Below are positions 1 to 8,815 of a DNA stretch of 58,932 nt, in pieces. The notes beneath the pieces were generated by a model. It was not told the origin of the DNA. It searched no databases and saw nothing but the letters and a program-made list of their open reading frames with translations. The first letter of the stretch is position 1. Each line of letters opens with the position of its first letter. Source of the DNA: an uncultured Dorea sp. (lineage in GTDB: Bacteria; Bacillota; Clostridia; Lachnospirales; Lachnospiraceae); contig CAKRAT010000003.1 of assembly GCA_934295165.1 (NCBI GenBank), forward strand, positions 1-58,932, read 5' to 3'. The position numbers were made by a program, and so were the translations under genes.

Positions 1-41
1 GTATCGTGTGCCAACTTCATTATAGGATAAATCTATATGAA

Positions 42-290
42 TGGCTCACCTTCCGTGAAGGTGGCTCTATTCATCCGTAATGGTGGCTCTGAATCTCCGT
101 GCAGATGGTTCTATGCCACCGGAATATACATAAGCCGGATGATTTCTCGATATTTGGTCATAATCGTGACCTCCTTGTAATGAATTTACACCATAGGGTG
201 CATATCTTCATTATAAGGATTTTGGAACAAAATGATTTCCTTTTTAACGGAATCGCGATTTCCAATAAAGCGGAACTGCGATTTCCATAC
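42..290. repeat. IS21-like terminal repeat array (element end, no transposase in window)
   Basis: Four copies of a TGGCTC-type unit start near 42, 62, 84 and 106, spaced 20-22 bases apart. Two copies of GCGATTTCCA start at 255 and 278, 23 bases apart, among CCGGAAT-like spacers. Serial short repeats of this kind are typical of the ends of IS21-family elements, where the transposase binds several sites. No istA or istB reading frame lies inside the window, so this is either the edge of an element lying to the left or a relic. The family assignment rests on repeat layout and remembered resemblance only. Confidence 0.5.
173..218. other. hairpin inside the IS-like left end
   Basis: Arms of 12 bases (173-184 and 207-218) are complementary apart from one position, and a smaller CACC/GGTG hairpin lies within the loop. 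There is no strong T-run on either side, so it is not a convincing terminator. It sits between the two repeat groups of the IS21-like end. The rest of 290-544 shows no gene or motif that I recognise. Confidence 0.35.
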
Positions 291-544
291 ACCGGACAGG
301 TGATGGATTTCACCCCGGATTATTCAACTTCCTATCAAAAAAGTGGAGTAAAAATCTATCTGCTATCATTATGAGTTAGAAAGCGACGAATATCTAGTTA
401 CCCAAAAACTAAGCGCTTACGATTCATCCACAAAAATGGGTAAACTATCCCCTTAGCTATGGTAAAACCTATATGACGACAAAACTTTTCTGATTTCGCA
501 TATTTTCTAATTACAATAATAACTGTATCCAGACTTTTTTCTCT

Positions 545-1702
545 TTAAAAGGAATTCAATTTTTTCTGTAATTCTTTTAATTTTTCTTTTTTCTCTAATT
601 GTATTATTTGTTCATCCATTATCAGTTCCAGTGCATACTTCAAATACGGAAAAACTTCCATACATTCTTGATCACTGCTTTGATGAACCCCTTTACTGAG
701 CACTCCATAGATTTTCTTTCTTACTGGTTCTAACTCACTTGGAATAATCACCTTTCCAAAGTGCTCAATCATTCGAATTTTATTATTAAAATCACACTTT
801 TGATATTCTTCTTCATTCCATTTTTCCAGTTCAATACATTCCTTATGTAAACGCTCTACAAAAAATTCCAGTACTCTTCTAAGATAAATAAACGAACCAC
901 ATCCAACTCCTGAAGCTAATAATCCCAAAGCTAATGAATAATCGCGATAATGCTTTTTTAGAATGCGACGATATTTATCACTTTCTAAGTACTGCATATC
1001 AGCCATAGATGGATATTGTCCAATTTTTCTAATGACCACATATCCCTCAACCTTTTTCACTAACTCATAGTATTGTTGAACCTCATCGGGTATATCCGGT
1101 TCTTTCTCTGTCATCACATCCCAGCGACTCATTTCTTCTAAATATTCTTTCACCGCTGCCGGTACATCTTTTTTGATTCTTATTTTTTCAACGACAAATG
1201 AAACGCTAACTTTGTGTTCTGGATTCAAAACACATTGATATTCTCTATGAATATATTGTTCTGCAAGAATGTCAGTCATACACTTTTGCTGGCTTTTATC
1301 TCGTTCTTCTTTCAACTGTTCACACTCTTTTGCAAACACAGATGCATGACCGAATTCTTCTGATAAAACCATGGATGAATACTCTTCTTTATCATAATTA
1401 GTATGTTTTGCCATACGCAATCTTTTCACTACATCTTTAAAGGCCTGCTCCTGCTCACACGCAACACATGGCAACATAAAAGGGGTATTATTTTCCCTAA
1501 TTGCAAATAAAACATTTGCATCTTTTCCACTGATATATGTTTCAGAAATAAACCCTTCAGTAGTTTCAGTTCTTAAATATCTTACATCATATGCATCTAT
1601 TACAACATCTTCATAGAGACCTAATTCAGTAATCACAGTGCTCCTATTATATGATGAAAGATGTGGAAGACTAAGTGCTTTTTCTAATGTATATTCTTTC
1701 AA
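545..1702 (-). CDS. hypothetical protein, HEPN-like C-terminal half
   Basis: Not recognised. The protein has about 385 residues, is soluble, and has no membrane segments. The first half contains a charged stretch rich in Lys, Glu and Gln. The second half is helical and ends in a region with RRVLEFFVERL and KGVHQSSDQEC, which resembles the helical C-terminal domains seen in abortive-infection-type and DUF4145-like HEPN proteins. That resemblance is an inference. The open frame reaches further upstream, but a GGAGG box sits seven bases before a TTG at 1702, so the start is placed there. Two tiny ORFs precede it on the same strand. Confidence 0.55.
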   Translation of the reverse strand: MKEYTLEKALSLPHLSSYNRSTVITELGLYEDVVIDAYDVRYLRTETTEGFISETYISGKDANVLFAIRENNTPFMLPCVACEQEQAFKDVVKRLRMAKHTNYDKEEYSSMVLSEEFGHASVFAKECEQLKEERDKSQQKCMTDILAEQYIHREYQCVLNPEHKVSVSFVVEKIRIKKDVPAAVKEYLEEMSRWDVMTEKEPDIPDEVQQYYELVKKVEGYVVIRKIGQYPSMADMQYLESDKYRRILKKHYRDYSLALGLLASGVGCGSFIYLRRVLEFFVERLHKECIELEKWNEEEYQKCDFNNKIRMIEHFGKVIIPSELEPVRKKIYGVLSKGVHQSSDQECMEVFPYLKYALELIMDEQIIQLEKKEKLKELQKKLNSF

Positions 1703-1719
1703 TGGTATTCCTCCAATTT

Positions 1720-1842
1720 TCAATAATAAATAGTTTTGCTGTCAATGAGCATTAGCAGCTCTCCTTTATCTTTATACCACATACATTGTTCCGTTTGGAT
1801 CCTGTATTTTCTTTCCATATCCTTAATATTCTCCTCAGACAT
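1720..1842 (-). CDS. small ORF, 40 aa, hypothetical
   Basis: A 40-codon frame starts with MSEENIKDMER and ends in IDSKTIYY. It has a purine-rich GGGGATGGA box just upstream and ends 18 bases before the start of the 386-residue protein, so the two may be translated together. No family is recognised. It is charged and soluble. It could be a genuine small protein or a relic of a larger gene. Confidence 0.35.
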   Translation of the reverse strand: MSEENIKDMERKYRIQTEQCMWYKDKGELLMLIDSKTIYY

Positions 1843-1857
1843 TCCATCCCCTATCCA

Positions 1858-1995
1858 TCAGTTCTTTTCGATTAGGGAAATTATACGGAGCTGCTTTTCT
1901 CCTCCTGCAAATGGAATCGGATTTTTACAATAATATGCTATAAATTCAAGAAATGTATCGCACGCCCTATATATAGTATACATTTGCATATACAT
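1858..1995 (-). CDS. small ORF, 45 aa, hypothetical
   Basis: The frame opens with three in-frame ATG codons (1995, 1989, 1983) and contains FLEFIAYYCKNP and ends in SLIEKN. It lies 15 bases upstream of the next small ORF on the same strand. The upstream region has purine-rich stretches but no clear AGGAGG. It may be the C-terminal remnant of a lost gene. Function unknown. Confidence 0.3.
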   Translation of the reverse strand: MYMQMYTIYRACDTFLEFIAYYCKNPIPFAGGEKQLRIISLIEKN

Positions 1996-2138
1996 TATCT
2001 TACTTTTTCCATTTCCCTACAATATCTACTTCTATCAACACACAAATTTTATGCATTCTTTCTATATACTTACACTAGAAGCCGAAGTATAATGACTACG
2101 TAGGAAACATCAGAAAAATTATTGCGGAGGGGAATGCG

Positions 2139-2545
2139 ATGAGTCGGACTATTCAATTTTTTAATAATATACATATCTCAGGAGGCTTAATGCCTTCAAC
2201 AAAGAAGAATTATTATCTTCATTACTAGAATTTATTGAGAAATGTCCTTCTCAAAGTGCCTTAATCCTATTAGGGATTATTATCCTGTCTCTAATACTTG
2301 CAATCATATATGCCCTGATAAAACTTGTTTCCACAATTGTCTTGCCGATCATTCTTACACATTGTAAAATGCATATAATTTTATTTTGTAAGATATTTCG
2401 AATATCAACTGAGGATTGGAATAATCTTAACGTCCCCGGAGATCCTGCTTCGACTTCCGCTGATAAAGATAAACCACCACAGCCCAAGACAAAGACTTTA
2501 AAAAATAATATCATCAAATATGTAGAGAAAAGAGATCGTAAATAA
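2139..2545 (+). pseudogene. frameshifted small membrane protein
   Basis: An ATG at 2139 follows a GGAGGGG ribosome binding site, but that frame stops after about 30 codons. From about 2165 an adjacent frame without its own ATG encodes a hydrophobic helix (ALILLGIIILSLILAII), then a basic and Pro/Lys-rich tail ending in YVEKRDRK at 2545. The simplest reading is one membrane protein of roughly 130 residues broken by a single-base shift between about 2165 and 2215. A TTG at 2342 could start a shorter product but would cut off the membrane helix. Programmed frameshifting or a sequencing error cannot be excluded. Confidence 0.4.
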
Positions 2546-2579
2546 TCTCTTTCCCAACATATTTCTATAATGCCCCTCT

Positions 2580-3113
2580 TCATCTCCTCTCAACAATCCT
2601 CATCCCAACATTCCCAATCAAGCATCCTATCAGACACCCAATTCCATTATGGATCATATCATCCCACTCAAACAATCCAACACAGAATACCAGCTGGCAC
2701 ACCTCTATTACCGCCGATGCACAAAATCCGGCCAGAAATGCCCACCTCCATTTTATCCTGCGGTTGGCAATGAATGGAAGCAGCACTCCCATCGGCATCA
2801 GTAATACGCAATTCAACAAATTTTCCACCAATAAATACCGGTCCTGCCGGACTATCACTTCCCGCCAGGACCAGAACGGAATCAATTCATAGCTTCGGAC
2901 TGTTGCCGTCCTGGTAAATACCGTCGAACCAAATACAATTCCTAAAAATCCAACAAGGAGCATCACCGCTACAGCCTGTCTCTTAAGAATCCTCTGCCTG
3001 TAAGCCAGTCTGATTACCCCTGCCAGAATAATCAAGAACACTCCTCCAAAACACAGCATCTCTTCTATCGTCCATATTCGATTGTGCGTTATAATTATCT
3101 GATAAATATCCAA
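2580..3113 (-). CDS. VanZ family membrane protein
   Basis: A 177-residue protein with about four or five membrane helices. The VanZ-type core is visible: a NLLNCVLLMPMGVLLP helix followed by the AVIEVCQL...WDDMIHNGIG segment, which carries the conserved acidic and Asn residues of the family. Family members are linked to teicoplanin resistance and often sit in polysaccharide clusters, but the reaction is unknown. The start is a TTG preceded six bases earlier by AAGGAG. It follows capF by 12 bases and closes the capsule run, so it is probably co-transcribed with it. Confidence 0.85.
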   Translation of the reverse strand: MDIYQIIITHNRIWTIEEMLCFGGVFLIILAGVIRLAYRQRILKRQAVAVMLLVGFLGIVFGSTVFTRTATVRSYELIPFWSWREVIVRQDRYLLVENLLNCVLLMPMGVLLPFIANRRIKWRWAFLAGFCASAVIEVCQLVFCVGLFEWDDMIHNGIGCLIGCLIGNVGMRIVERR

Positions 3114-3125
3114 GTAATTCTCCTT

Positions 3126-4322
3126 CTACACAGGTTCAAAAAATGTATCCGGCTTTTCTGGATTAAATACCTCATTACAAGTCATGACCGTAACAAGATC
3201 CTCCGTATCACTTAGATTAATAATATTATGCGTCCAGCCTGGAATCATATGAATCGCTTCAATCTTCTCCCCAGATACTTCAAATTCAACCATTTCTCCC
3301 GTATTAATATTACGCTCCTGGATCAGTCCGTGACCTGCGACTACAATGAATAATTCCCACTTGGAATTATGCCAGTGCTGTCCCTTCGTAATACCAGGTT
3401 TGCTGATATTAATAGAAACCTGCCCACATTCTTCTGTATGTACCAGCTCTGTAAATGACCCTCTGTCATCTACATTCATCTTCAGCGCGTACTTAAATTT
3501 GTCCGTTGGAAGATATGTCAGATACAGACTGTACAGTTTCTTAGCAAAAGAACCTTCCGGCATCTTCGGCATTGTCAGTGTTACCGGCTGTTCTTTAAAC
3601 TGCTGTAATAAATCAACAATCTCTCCCAATGTCACTTTATGTGTAACCGGTACATAACAATAACGTCCAGCCTCATCTGCTACTGTCTCCACTCCGTCAA
3701 ATTCACAATGCTGTTCTTTTCCTTCCAGAAGATCAAACATTCCTTCTACAAGATCGTCAATATATAATAATTCCAGCTCCGTTGAAGGATCATTCACGGT
3801 AAATTCTTCATCGTTTGCCACTGCCCAACAGAATGTAGAGACAGCTGAATTATACTTCGGTCTCGAATGTCCCATCAGGTTTGGAAAACGGTATACCGCT
3901 ACCTTTGCTCCTGTTTCTTCCGCATAGTCAAAAAACAATTCTTCTCCAGCTTTTTTAGAACGGCCATATTCCGAATTACCGAAACGTCCTGCTAATGTTG
4001 CCTGGATTGATGAAGATAACATGATCGTTGCCTTATTGTCATATTTCTTCAAGTTATTTAAAAGATCAGAAGCAAAGCCAAAATTACCCTTCATAAAATC
4101 TTCCGGATTCTCCGGACGGTTCACTCCCGCAAGATTGAATACAAAATCAGACTCTTTACAATATGCATCCAGTTCTTCCGCTGTTGAATTCAGATCATAT
4201 TCAAAAATCTCATCAATCGTAATCCCCGGTCTTGTTCTGTTCTTATTATCTCTGATATTCTTCAAATTATTTACCAGGGCAGTTCCTACCATACCCTTTG
4301 CACCTGTTACTAAAATCTTCAT
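3126..4322 (-). CDS. capF: CapF-like UDP-sugar reductase/epimerase (UDP-L-FucNAc pathway)
   Basis: An N-terminal short-chain dehydrogenase domain (VTGAKGMVG nucleotide-binding loop; YGRSKKAGE carrying the catalytic Tyr and Lys) is fused to a C-terminal cupin domain (GQHWHNSKWE metal-binding His residues). This two-domain layout is diagnostic of CapF/WbjC. CapF acts on the CapE product to give UDP-2-acetamido-2,6-dideoxy-L-talose, which CapG then epimerises to UDP-L-FucNAc. The open frame extends 35 codons further upstream, but the Rossmann fold begins right at the ATG at 4322, so that start is used. It lies downstream of capG. Confidence 0.9.
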   Translation of the reverse strand: MKILVTGAKGMVGTALVNNLKNIRDNKNRTRPGITIDEIFEYDLNSTAEELDAYCKESDFVFNLAGVNRPENPEDFMKGNFGFASDLLNNLKKYDNKATIMLSSSIQATLAGRFGNSEYGRSKKAGEELFFDYAEETGAKVAVYRFPNLMGHSRPKYNSAVSTFCWAVANDEEFTVNDPSTELELLYIDDLVEGMFDLLEGKEQHCEFDGVETVADEAGRYCYVPVTHKVTLGEIVDLLQQFKEQPVTLTMPKMPEGSFAKKLYSLYLTYLPTDKFKYALKMNVDDRGSFTELVHTEECGQVSINISKPGITKGQHWHNSKWELFIVVAGHGLIQERNINTGEMVEFEVSGEKIEAIHMIPGWTHNIINLSDTEDLVTVMTCNEVFNPEKPDTFFEPV

Positions 4323-4453
4323 ACTATTCCTACTTTCTCCAAAAATTACTCTTTGTTTCCAATATACAGAAAATCTTCCACCGACATCTTCTTCCGAGCA
4401 CATAACAATTTGCAAAAAACGCAGCACTTTTTCCGTACTGCGTTATGCGATAC

Positions 4454-5632
4454 TTAATTATCTTTTCTCCAGACCATCTTATTCACTACACCCGTATAGC
4501 TCTGGATGATCTTAACAACCTTCGTGCTCACATTCTCTTCCACATAATCCGGTACCGGAATGCCATACTCTCCGGCTTTATTCAGCTCTACTGCAGTATC
4601 CACAGACTGAAGAAGTCCCTTCTCATCAATTCCAGATAAGATGAAGCAAGCCTTCTCCATTGCCTCCGGACGCTCCGTAGAAGTACGGATACATACTGCC
4701 GGGAACGGATGTCCAACTGATGTGAAGAAGCTGCTTTCTTCCGGTAATGTTCCAGAATCAGATACTACCGCAAATGCATTCATCTGCAGACAGTTATAAT
4801 CATGGAATCCTAACGGCTCATGCTGAATAACTCTCGGATCTAATTTAAATCCTGTTGCTTCAATTCTCTTCTTGCTTCGTGGATGGCAGGAATAAAGAAT
4901 CGGCATATCATACTTTTCAGCCATCTTATTGATTGCATTGAATAAAGATAAGAAATTCTTCTCTGTATCAATATTCTCTTCACGATGCGCAGACAGAAGG
5001 ATATATCTTCCTTTCTCAAGTCCCAGTCTCTGGTGAATGTCAGAAGCTTCAATCTCTGCCAGATTATTGTGAAGTACTTCCGCCATAGGCGATCCTGTTA
5101 CATAAGTTCTCTCTTTCGGCAGTCCACAATCTGCCAGATAACGGCGTGCATGCTCTGAATAAGCCATATTCACATCCGAAATAATATCAACGATCCGTCT
5201 GTTCGTCTCTTCCGGCAGACACTCATCTTTACAACGGTTTCCCGCTTCCATATGGAAAATCGGGATATGCAATCTCTTCGCACCGATCACAGATAAGCAG
5301 CTGTTCGTATCACCAAGTACCAGTATTGCATCCGGCTTAATCTCCGCCATTAATTTATAACTCTGTGCGATAATATTACCACAGGTCTCTCCAAGATCCG
5401 CACCAACTGCATTCAGATACACTTCCGGATCATCCAGTTTCAGATCTTTGAAAAATACTCCATTCAAGTTATAATCATAATTCTGTCCTGTATGGGCAAG
5501 AACTACATCAAAATACTGACGTGTCTTGTTAATCACCGCTGCCAGACGGATGATCTCCGGTCTGGTACCCACGATGATCAAAAGCTTTAATTTACCATTT
5601 TCTTTCCATTTTACATTATCATATGTTCCCAT
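4454..5632 (-). CDS. capG: CapG-like UDP-N-acetyl sugar 2-epimerase (UDP-L-FucNAc synthesis)
   Basis: A 392-residue non-hydrolysing 2-epimerase of the WecB fold. Visible motifs are GTRPEIIRL, the HTGQNYD loop, LGDTNS, HMEAGNRC, SAHREENID and the C-terminal SDSGTLPEES substrate loop. With CapE and CapF in the same run, CapG is the fitting assignment: 2-epimerisation to UDP-L-FucNAc. A clear AGGAGAG box precedes the ATG. The gene follows the DUF433/DUF5615 module, with about 100 bases of spacer between DUF5615 and capG. Confidence 0.9.
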   Translation of the reverse strand: MGTYDNVKWKENGKLKLLIIVGTRPEIIRLAAVINKTRQYFDVVLAHTGQNYDYNLNGVFFKDLKLDDPEVYLNAVGADLGETCGNIIAQSYKLMAEIKPDAILVLGDTNSCLSVIGAKRLHIPIFHMEAGNRCKDECLPEETNRRIVDIISDVNMAYSEHARRYLADCGLPKERTYVTGSPMAEVLHNNLAEIEASDIHQRLGLEKGRYILLSAHREENIDTEKNFLSLFNAINKMAEKYDMPILYSCHPRSKKRIEATGFKLDPRVIQHEPLGFHDYNCLQMNAFAVVSDSGTLPEESSFFTSVGHPFPAVCIRTSTERPEAMEKACFILSGIDEKGLLQSVDTAVELNKAGEYGIPVPDYVEENVSTKVVKIIQSYTGVVNKMVWRKDN

Positions 5633-5730
5633 TTCTTTCTCTCCTAAGTTTCTTTCCTATATATGGCGATTAAATTAAGATCCCAAAACAAGCACTTCTT
5701 CTTTCAGGATCTTAGCTTTCCAACATTACT

Positions 5731-6120
5731 TTAATTCTTCGGATATTGCTGTATTATCTTATATTCACCATGTTTTTTCTTCATCGCATAATATGTATTT
5801 TTCACATTATTACTATTCTCTTTTAAAAACTCTCCGATTTGATCCATTATTTCCTCATATGTCTTCAACGTTACATAAACACCTCTCAGCCATATAAAAC
5901 CATAATGTTCTACATTGTCTTTCACTGGCGGAATAAAAATAATAAAATCCTTTCCGTTCAAAGTAATCAAAACTCTCTGTTCTTTTATTGCCAATTCAAA
6001 AACTTCTTTATCGCTTTTACCAGCACCATATCGATTAATTACATGAAGCACATCATGTCCATACTTTTCCAATACCGCACATGACTTAGGAGTAATATTT
6101 TCATCCAACAGTACTTTCAT
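5731..6120 (-). CDS. DUF5615 PIN-like protein, putative toxin
   Basis: A 129-residue protein beginning MKVLLDENITPK, the acidic start of DUF5615 (Mut7-C/PIN-like) proteins, with LAIKEQRVLITLNGKDF further on. In most relatives the latter motif has Asp where this one has Asn (TLNGKDF), so one of the presumed metal-binding acids may be replaced. DUF5615 proteins commonly follow DUF433 proteins and are predicted RNase toxins. The start overlaps the DUF433 stop by one base (TAATG), so the two are translationally coupled. Toxicity is inferred, not shown. Confidence 0.8.
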   Translation of the reverse strand: MKVLLDENITPKSCAVLEKYGHDVLHVINRYGAGKSDKEVFELAIKEQRVLITLNGKDFIIFIPPVKDNVEHYGFIWLRGVYVTLKTYEEIMDQIGEFLKENSNNVKNTYYAMKKKHGEYKIIQQYPKN

Positions 6121-6539
6121 TATATTCCTTCCTGATACGGTGTGTCCAAAATATCAATTATGTATTCCATTGCGTTTACCACGTCTTCTTCCGTTATATG
6201 ATATTCTGTACATATCTCACCAATAGTCATCTCGTCTTTAAAACATGCAACAATCAAGCTTACCGGTATCCTTGTTCCTTTTATTACCGGCATGCCCGAC
6301 AATTTTTCTTTATCAATCTGGACAGATTCAAAATCTAAAGCTATCTTTTTTAAATATTCTTCAATTTCCTGATATTTAGAATTATTCATCTTCGCATATA
6401 TAATATTATCTTTCATATTACCATTATATGCTTGTTCTTTTGTTTTTATCGCTGTATATTTAAATAAATTTTCTTTTTGTGATTCTGTGTATTCTCTGTG
6501 ACGCCATCCTGATTTCTTTTTCGTAAGTAATCCTGCCAT
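6120..6539 (-). CDS. DUF433 protein, putative antitoxin/DNA-binding partner
   Basis: A 139-residue protein whose C-terminal part has the DUF433 signature: SGMPVIKGTRIPVSLI followed by a short helix-turn-helix-like segment (MTIGEICTEYHITEEDVV). DUF433 proteins usually sit directly upstream of DUF5615 and are taken to be the antitoxin and operon regulator. The N-terminal 60 residues are basic and longer than in most family members. A strong AAGGAGAGG box precedes the ATG. It overlaps the DUF5615 start by one base. Confidence 0.8.
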   Translation of the reverse strand: MAGLLTKKKSGWRHREYTESQKENLFKYTAIKTKEQAYNGNMKDNIIYAKMNNSKYQEIEEYLKKIALDFESVQIDKEKLSGMPVIKGTRIPVSLIVACFKDEMTIGEICTEYHITEEDVVNAMEYIIDILDTPYQEGI

Positions 6540-6553
6540 ACTTCCCTCTCCTT

Positions 6554-7066
6554 TTACAGGGAATCTAACTTCTCCTTTAATTCAATAAGTTCTTCAATTA
6601 ATTCCGTCAAATCTCGTCTGGAAAGTTCAAATACTGTAGATTTATCTATTTCACTATCTTCCGTTGTTATTTTTATAATCGCTGACGAAACCTCTATTTC
6701 TTCCGGACTGAATTCTTTACGGTAACTGATGATCTGCGTTTCCAACCCTCTGAAACTATCTAATTTAGAATTTTTCTTTACTAATAAATGATTTCTTAAA
6801 TCTGGTTCATTTTCATATATGTATTCTGCAACCTTTTTATCTTCTTCCGGTAAATCTGTAATTGCTTTACCTTCTACCAAATCTACAACTCTTCTTACGA
6901 TTCTAAATGTGTAGTCTATAAATTCATCTTTTCCTATTTCAGAAATCAAATCAGCTTTATTTTCATCTACCGCAACTGTAAATCCTGTTTTGTTCCATTT
7001 AATCTTCAATATTTTTTGTTGATAAGCACTTAATAATATATCTGCATAACTTACATTTCCCATCAT
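6554..7066 (-). CDS. hypothetical 170-aa protein, first gene of the DUF433/DUF5615 module
   Basis: Not recognised. A soluble, acidic protein with a mixed alpha/beta pattern; the last 30 residues form a likely amphipathic Glu/Lys helix (LTELIEELIELKEKL). It is 14 bases upstream of the DUF433 gene and downstream of a separate promoter at 7104-7132, so it probably travels with that pair as a third component. The start is ATGATG after an AGAGGTG box. Confidence 0.6.
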   Translation of the reverse strand: MMGNVSYADILLSAYQQKILKIKWNKTGFTVAVDENKADLISEIGKDEFIDYTFRIVRRVVDLVEGKAITDLPEEDKKVAEYIYENEPDLRNHLLVKKNSKLDSFRGLETQIISYRKEFSPEEIEVSSAIIKITTEDSEIDKSTVFELSRRDLTELIEELIELKEKLDSL

Positions 7067-7103
7067 TAAACACCTCTTTTCTTGTTTTTAATATCTTTTC
7101 TTC

Positions 7104-7132
7104 AGTATAACATCCGAATATTATCCAGTAAA
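7104..7132 (-). promoter_or_regulatory. predicted sigma-A promoter of the inserted module
   Basis: On the minus strand there is a TTTACT -35-like box (7127-7132) and a TATACT -10 box (7104-7109), separated by 17 bases. It lies downstream of capE and upstream of the 170-aa ORF. A private promoter inside the capsule run fits an autonomous toxin-antitoxin-like module. Confidence 0.55.
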
Positions 7133-7150
7133 GCCTTTTAGCTGTATACA

Positions 7151-8191
7151 TTAATTCTCCATCTTCGCCAACTCTTCCTGAATATACGCAAGCGACGCAA
7201 TCTTCGCCTTCGTCTCTTCCAGATTCAGCTGCTTTGTATTATTCGAATTAAACTCTGTCAGCGTATTTCTCTTCTCATCGCCGTCTTTGAAATACTTGTC
7301 ATAATTCAGTCCACGATTATCTGCCGGTACACGGTAGAAATCTCCCATGTCAATCGCTTTAGCACACTCTTCATTCGTCAGAAGTGTCTCATACATCTTC
7401 TCTCCATGGCGGATACCAATCACCTTAATATCTTCCTTCTTACCGCCAAACAGTTCGCATACAGCTTCTGCCTGTGTCTGAATCGTACAAGCCGGAGCCT
7501 TCTGAATCAGAAGATCTCCATTCTCTCCATGCTCAAATGCAAACAGTACAAGATCTACCGCCTCTTCCAGACTCATGATGAAACGTGTCATCGTAGGCTC
7601 TGTCAGTGTGATCGGATTCCCATTCTTAATCTGATCGATCCAAAGCGGGATTACTGATCCACGGCTGCACATTACATTACCATAACGTGTACAACAGATC
7701 TTTGTCTTTCCTGATACTCTGGACTTGGCAACTGCAACTTTCTCTTCAATTGCTTTTGTAATACCCATGGCATTGATCGGATATGCTGCCTTATCAGTAG
7801 ACAGGCAGATCACAGATTCTACGCCCGCTTCCACTGCTGCTGTCAGTACATTCTCCGTACCGATTACATTCGTACGTACTGCCTCCATCGGGAAGAACTC
7901 ACAGGACGGAACCTGCTTCAATGCTGCCGCATGGAAAATGTAATCCACTCCATACATTGCGCCTCTTACTGACTGCAGATCCCTTACATCTCCTATGTAA
8001 AACTTAATCTTGTCCGCAACTTCCGGCATCCTTGCCTGAAAGTCATGTCGCATATCATCCTGCTTCTTCTCATCACGAGAGAAAATGCGAATTTCTCCAA
8101 TGTCTGTCTTCAGGAAACGGTTCAATACTGCGTTTCCGAATGATCCTGTTCCTCCTGTGATTAATAGTGTTTTTCCTGTAAATGCTCCCAT
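7151..8191 (-). CDS. capE: CapE-like UDP-GlcNAc 4,6-dehydratase/5-epimerase
   Basis: An extended short-chain dehydrogenase of about 346 residues with a GGTGSFGN loop near the N terminus, CLSTDKAAYPINAMGITK (the modified active site of the inverting dehydratases, with Met in place of the usual Tyr) and the C-terminal GIRHGEKMYETL motif. CapE/FnlA proteins convert UDP-GlcNAc to the 4-keto L-arabino sugar that CapF uses. The start is placed at the ATG at 8191, which has a GGAG box just upstream; the longer frame adds only eight lysine-rich residues. capG and capF follow after the interrupting module. Confidence 0.9.
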   Translation of the reverse strand: MGAFTGKTLLITGGTGSFGNAVLNRFLKTDIGEIRIFSRDEKKQDDMRHDFQARMPEVADKIKFYIGDVRDLQSVRGAMYGVDYIFHAAALKQVPSCEFFPMEAVRTNVIGTENVLTAAVEAGVESVICLSTDKAAYPINAMGITKAIEEKVAVAKSRVSGKTKICCTRYGNVMCSRGSVIPLWIDQIKNGNPITLTEPTMTRFIMSLEEAVDLVLFAFEHGENGDLLIQKAPACTIQTQAEAVCELFGGKKEDIKVIGIRHGEKMYETLLTNEECAKAIDMGDFYRVPADNRGLNYDKYFKDGDEKRNTLTEFNSNNTKQLNLEETKAKIASLAYIQEELAKMEN

Positions 8192-8236
8192 TTTTTTCTC
8201 CTTTTTGTATATCAATGTTCCTTCTTTATCGTCTTT

Positions 8237-8725
8237 TCAGTCTATTAGATTTAAAAAAACTCCTTCTTTTATAAATGATGTATCCTCTTTTATCTTAAAC
8301 TCTTGCACTATCATACAAACATCACATGCAAATATTTTTCTTAAAATATTTAATGACATAAATAAGGATACTTCTTTAGAACTTAATTCCCTATTCCACA
8401 AATTATCAGTTGTAATTCTAATTTGTTGCGATTTCGTTAAGAAAGCATTACATGCTGTGTTCATTTCTTGTAAATAGTATATTAATTTTCCATCTTCTGT
8501 TGCTTTCATTATTTCCGACGTCAAATAATGTTTAATTTCTATTATTGACTCCATCGCATAAATAGGATTCTCTAAATGAAATGGCTCAAACAAAACTCTT
8601 CTTTGTTTTAAAAATTTAACAACTCTTTGGGCAATATCTTTATCACTTTCTGGGATTGTCCAAGATATCCCACCAATTGGTGTGCTAACACTTGTTATAA
8701 ATCTAAAAAAATTTTCAAATTTCAT
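8237..8725 (-). CDS. DUF6650-like hypothetical protein
   Basis: A 162-residue soluble protein. The opening (KFENFFRFITSVSTPIGG, then ISWTIPESDKDIAQRVV) and the RRVLFEPFHLENP segment resemble what I remember of DUF6650, a family with no known function. It is followed by capE after 45 bases and preceded by three other unknown or broken frames, forming a small island between the flippase and the FucNAc genes. Nothing in it suggests a role in sugar synthesis. Confidence 0.6.
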   Translation of the reverse strand: MKFENFFRFITSVSTPIGGISWTIPESDKDIAQRVVKFLKQRRVLFEPFHLENPIYAMESIIEIKHYLTSEIMKATEDGKLIYYLQEMNTACNAFLTKSQQIRITTDNLWNRELSSKEVSLFMSLNILRKIFACDVCMIVQEFKIKEDTSFIKEGVFLNLID

Positions 8726-8815
8726 AAACTATCCCCTTTATCTTAAATTAAATATCAAAGATTTCTTACATAATTTAGATTTACTCATCAATCTAAATTC
8801 TACAAATATTATCAG

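Noticed and set aside
2342..2545. Independent 67-aa gene from a TTG start
   Set aside because: The frame is open upstream and encodes a continuous membrane helix there, so a frameshifted longer gene explains it better.
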